Assembly (NCBI GenBank): GCA_045579705.1
Contig: JAZNMP010000002.1
Coordinates: 22,991-86,990 of the forward strand
Reading direction: 5' to 3'
Origin: Lachnocurva sp045579705
GTDB taxonomy: Bacteria > Bacillota > Clostridia > Lachnospirales > Lachnospiraceae
DNA: 64,000 bases
Shown here: one piece after another, positions 62,801 through 64,000 of the stretch
Numbering within the stretch: position 1 is the stretch's first letter
Layout: every line of letters begins with the position of its first letter
Notes under the pieces: generated by a model
What the model was told of the DNA's origin: nothing
Databases searched by the model: none
The model's input: the letters and a program-made list of their open reading frames with translations, nothing else
Position numbers and translations under genes: made by a program

Positions 62801-63455
62801 AGCAAGCTTTATCGACAGAGAAGATTTGAATCAGGACGATATGACTGAAAAAATGATATCTGAGCCTGAAGATGTGCCTGTTCCTCGCTTTATTTCGGGC
62901 GAGAAGGAGGTAGAGGAATTCTCTGCTACATCTTATGGTACAGCGATGCATAGAGCCTTAGAAGGGCTGGATATGAGCGTAGTATACGATGAGGAGACTC
63001 TGCGTACTGCTATTAAAGAAATGAATGAGCGAGGATTCCTGTCTGATGACGAAGCAAAAAGTTTACAAATTTTTGATTTGCTAAAATACCTAAATTCTGA
63101 TATAGGTAGATTAGTACATAAAGCTAGTTTGGAAGGACGACTTCTTAGAGAGCAGAATTTCGTTTTTTCTGAAAGGATTGATAAACTGTTTGCTGGGCTT
63201 AGCGAAGATGAGCTTTCTGATCAGGAGGTTTTGGTTCAGGGAGAAATCGATTGTCTCGTGGTTGGAGACGATGGAGTTATCGTAATCGATTACAAGACGG
63301 ACCGTGTTTCTGATGAACAGGAACTCTTAAACAGATACTCGAGACAGCTTCAGATTTATGGTGAAGCAGCGAGTCGTACATTTGGCAGAGAAATCGATAA
63401 ATTGTATATATATTCTTTCGTTTTGAATCGATTCATCGAAGTTTTGCCGCTTTAA
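59802..63455 (+). CDS. addA: AddA, helicase-nuclease subunit A
   Basis: 1217 residues from GTG 59802. UvrD-type helicase motifs: Q-motif WTSEQQKVID, Walker A AAGSGKTAVLVERI, Walker B MVDEYQDSNEIQ (about 397), GDVKQSIYGFR and the late LYVAMTRAKEKL. C-terminal nuclease motif QGEIDCLVV...VIDYKTDRV (about 1150-1175). Works with AddB and recognises Chi sites. Last gene of the pair; a new promoter follows. Confidence 0.96.
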   Translation: MKWTSEQQKVIDTRGKDILVSAAAGSGKTAVLVERIINRILKDEHPIDIDRLLVLTFTREAAREMRDRIRRAIDKQIEIDPKNERLLKQKTLVSYANITTIDSFCSYIVKNNFEEVGIDPNFRVVDEAEAKIFKQQALAEVFEHKYEEQSKSFLKLVSTYKFKNSDSRVREFVEEIARKSESMAWPDEWLDDILKMYQVEDVEKLADFRFVKEFFSIYQNQVRGCIEKIDMTADMLLSEEYGYPEYAEALRCDKDAILPVLAVENPFEFFDAMKNVSFPRLNKKDADKETHDYISKKVRPKWKNVFIKDAKNLPSKEDCERIVSEFNGLYPFVKELISLVRDYRASYQAKKDEVNGLDFSDLEHAALSILVDPETKQATDAAEAFQKHYEEVMVDEYQDSNEIQESILRAVSGDYIGKNNYFCVGDVKQSIYGFRMADPSIFMQKFEDFREETNEHIRIDLNRNFRSRKEVLDITNDVFKMAMDRDMGDVSYESDVYLYLGADYLEKEVGSDRPEIWYMNPTDEELSLAECDSKNEFEFKFIAQRIRNLIDSGYQVQDKDEDDNLILRPVRFSDIAILRRGIKDDSGEMSRFLDILREYGIDAVLAENSGYFNTYEIETILSFLEILDNPLKDVDLISVLSSEIGHFSEDDLVDIRRAYPDDDFYVALTRYAAESENGQKAQAFLDFYSSLRENEDLSISDLIRKIVDESGFMNYISSMPGGDLRRANVLKLIDEAEMSESKSADLYTFMAYIRNRKKYKAEIGMASLLGEEENVVRIMTIHKSKGLEFPVVFLSGCGKQFNDMDTMGALLIDPKFGLALKRYDEGRVRICRNTFFTDCMSTLIKAKTRGEEQRLLYVAMTRAKEKLIISGVLGGQKDADEALVEYVYPIVGRMSFVDKFKARNYFGWLLPSLNATQEFGAPKYTFSKATIKTFVEAEATELDAKEERKQRLNLILNESTDADLADMLDRISFEYRFDGSEKFKNKYSVSEIKHMEIDQKASFIDREDLNQDDMTEKMISEPEDVPVPRFISGEKEVEEFSATSYGTAMHRALEGLDMSVVYDEETLRTAIKEMNERGFLSDDEAKSLQIFDLLKYLNSDIGRLVHKASLEGRLLREQNFVFSERIDKLFAGLSEDELSDQEVLVQGEIDCLVVGDDGVIVIDYKTDRVSDEQELLNRYSRQLQIYGEAASRTFGREIDKLYIYSFVLNRFIEVLPL

Positions 63456-63464
63456 GAAATCGTA

Positions 63465-63493
63465 TTGTAGTTTGTATTTTTCTGTTATATAAT
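63465..63493 (+). promoter_or_regulatory. Promoter of the small acidic protein gene
   Basis: TTGTAG (63465-63470), a 17-base spacer and perfect TATAAT (63488-63493). Confidence 0.55.
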
Positions 63494-63594
63494 CTCTATG
63501 CTTTAGACGTAGAAGAGGGATTTTTGGTTTAAAGTATTTTGTGTATAAAAGCCATAATGTAAGGCTTGGTATTTAGATAAATGGAGGAATACTT

Positions 63595-63858
63595 ATGACA
63601 AACGAATATGATAATGAGGTAATCGAATATTTCCTGGAGAATCAGTTACAGCTCTTCCCTGAAGAGGTAGCTTCACTTCCTGAAGAAGCAGAAGTGTTCT
63701 TGGAAGACTGTTTGGCATGCGTCTGCGATGACAAAGAAGAGGCGCTTGAATATATACATGAAAATATGGATGTAGAGGATATGTCTGATAATGAGATTCT
63801 TTCTCAGCCAGAAGTATTTGCTATGAACGATGGTAGATACTTAATCGTAGAAGGTTAA
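63595..63858 (+). CDS. Small acidic protein, unknown function
   Basis: 87 residues, about a third acidic, with two cysteines in DCLACVCDD (about 41-49). RBS TGGAGG. No family recognised. Own promoter and terminator; cytoplasmic. The short Cys pair could bind a metal, but this is not supported further. Confidence 0.65.
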   Translation: MTNEYDNEVIEYFLENQLQLFPEEVASLPEEAEVFLEDCLACVCDDKEEALEYIHENMDVEDMSDNEILSQPEVFAMNDGRYLIVEG

Positions 63859-63860
63859 TA

Positions 63861-63910
63861 AAAGGGGCTGTGAAAAAATGAGATAATCATTTTTTCCAGC
63901 TCCCTTTTTA
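63861..63910 (+). terminator. Terminator after the acidic protein gene
   Basis: Long stem: AAGGG and GAAAAAATGA on the left pair with TCATTTTTTC and CCCTT on the right, with a T-rich tail. The last 90 bases of the window hold a TATAAT at 63954 but no supported gene. Confidence 0.88.
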
Positions 63911-64000
63911 TATCATTTTTTGTGAGGTATGCTGTTTCTGGCAAAAAATAGAGTATAATGCCCCTTTCCCCAAAAACTGCAAACTTTTTTGATTAGGCAG

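Noticed and set aside
63954..63959. TATAAT near the right edge as a promoter
   Set aside because: No -35 at the proper spacing and no gene within the window to support it.

Overview
The window looks like a chromosomal segment of a low-GC anaerobic Firmicute, most probably a Lachnospiraceae-type Clostridium. The evidence is the division cluster ftsW-ftsQ-ftsZ, a one-chain pyruvate:ferredoxin oxidoreductase, a DUF4364 gene beside rho, an AddAB recombinase, a two-enzyme galactan-utilisation locus and a very large sortase-type surface protein built from SpaA-like domains. Every recognised gene except one ABC-F ATPase lies on the + strand. I saw no rRNA, tRNA, transposase or CRISPR array.

Layout. 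0-3.2 kb: ftsW (5' end outside the window), ftsQ and ftsZ. 3.3-11.4 kb: a housekeeping run of aminopeptidase P, polA, coaE, a large FtsA-like ATPase and a WalJ-type hydrolase. 11.4-20.1 kb: a defence island with its own promoter, holding a Fic protein, a small HTH protein, a HEPN-motif protein, a methyltransferase-nuclease fusion split by an in-frame TAG, a DUF262/HNH protein broken by two single-base homopolymer frameshifts, and an intact HNH nuclease. 20.1-21.7 kb: gene relics and a 64-bp tandem hairpin array directly upstream of the adhesin promoter. 21.7-30.8 kb: a 2568-residue surface adhesin, a secreted or membrane-tethered esterase and a small membrane protein. 30.8-35.6 kb: a repeat-rich accessory zone with a ~219-bp palindromic element, three tandem arrays of 73/74-bp hairpin units, a dead XRE regulator behind two intact operators, a cluster of small unknown genes, a macrodomain relic and a NimA-like flavoprotein. 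35.6-41.8 kb: the ABC-F ATPase (minus strand), pyruvate:ferredoxin oxidoreductase with a Rex-like site, and an MBL hydrolase. 41.8-48.8 kb: the galactan locus (LacI regulator, cytoplasmic GH53, sugar ABC transporter, secreted GH53 with a C-terminal beta-sandwich module). 48.9-64 kb: a coiled-coil membrane protein, CBS-type inorganic pyrophosphatase, DUF4364 protein, rho, a frameshifted membrane protein, rpmE-prmC-prfA, addB-addA and a small acidic protein.

How it works together. The galactan locus is a self-contained catabolic unit: the secreted GH53 cuts beta-1,4-galactan, the transporter imports oligosaccharides, the leaderless GH53 shortens them inside, and the LacI protein probably controls both its own promoter and the operon promoter through similar 13-bp inverted repeats. 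No transporter ATPase or beta-galactosidase is present, so these must be encoded elsewhere. The defence island groups a modification-restriction enzyme with a putative RNase and two HNH-type nucleases, but its two largest genes are broken as read.

The most unusual signal is the set of tandem hairpin arrays with periods of exactly 64, 73 and 74 bp. Several stems show compensatory base changes, one loop sequence is shared between arrays whose stems differ, and a short GC-rich leader hairpin precedes the 74-bp arrays and also stands before one isolated unit. I do not recognise this family.
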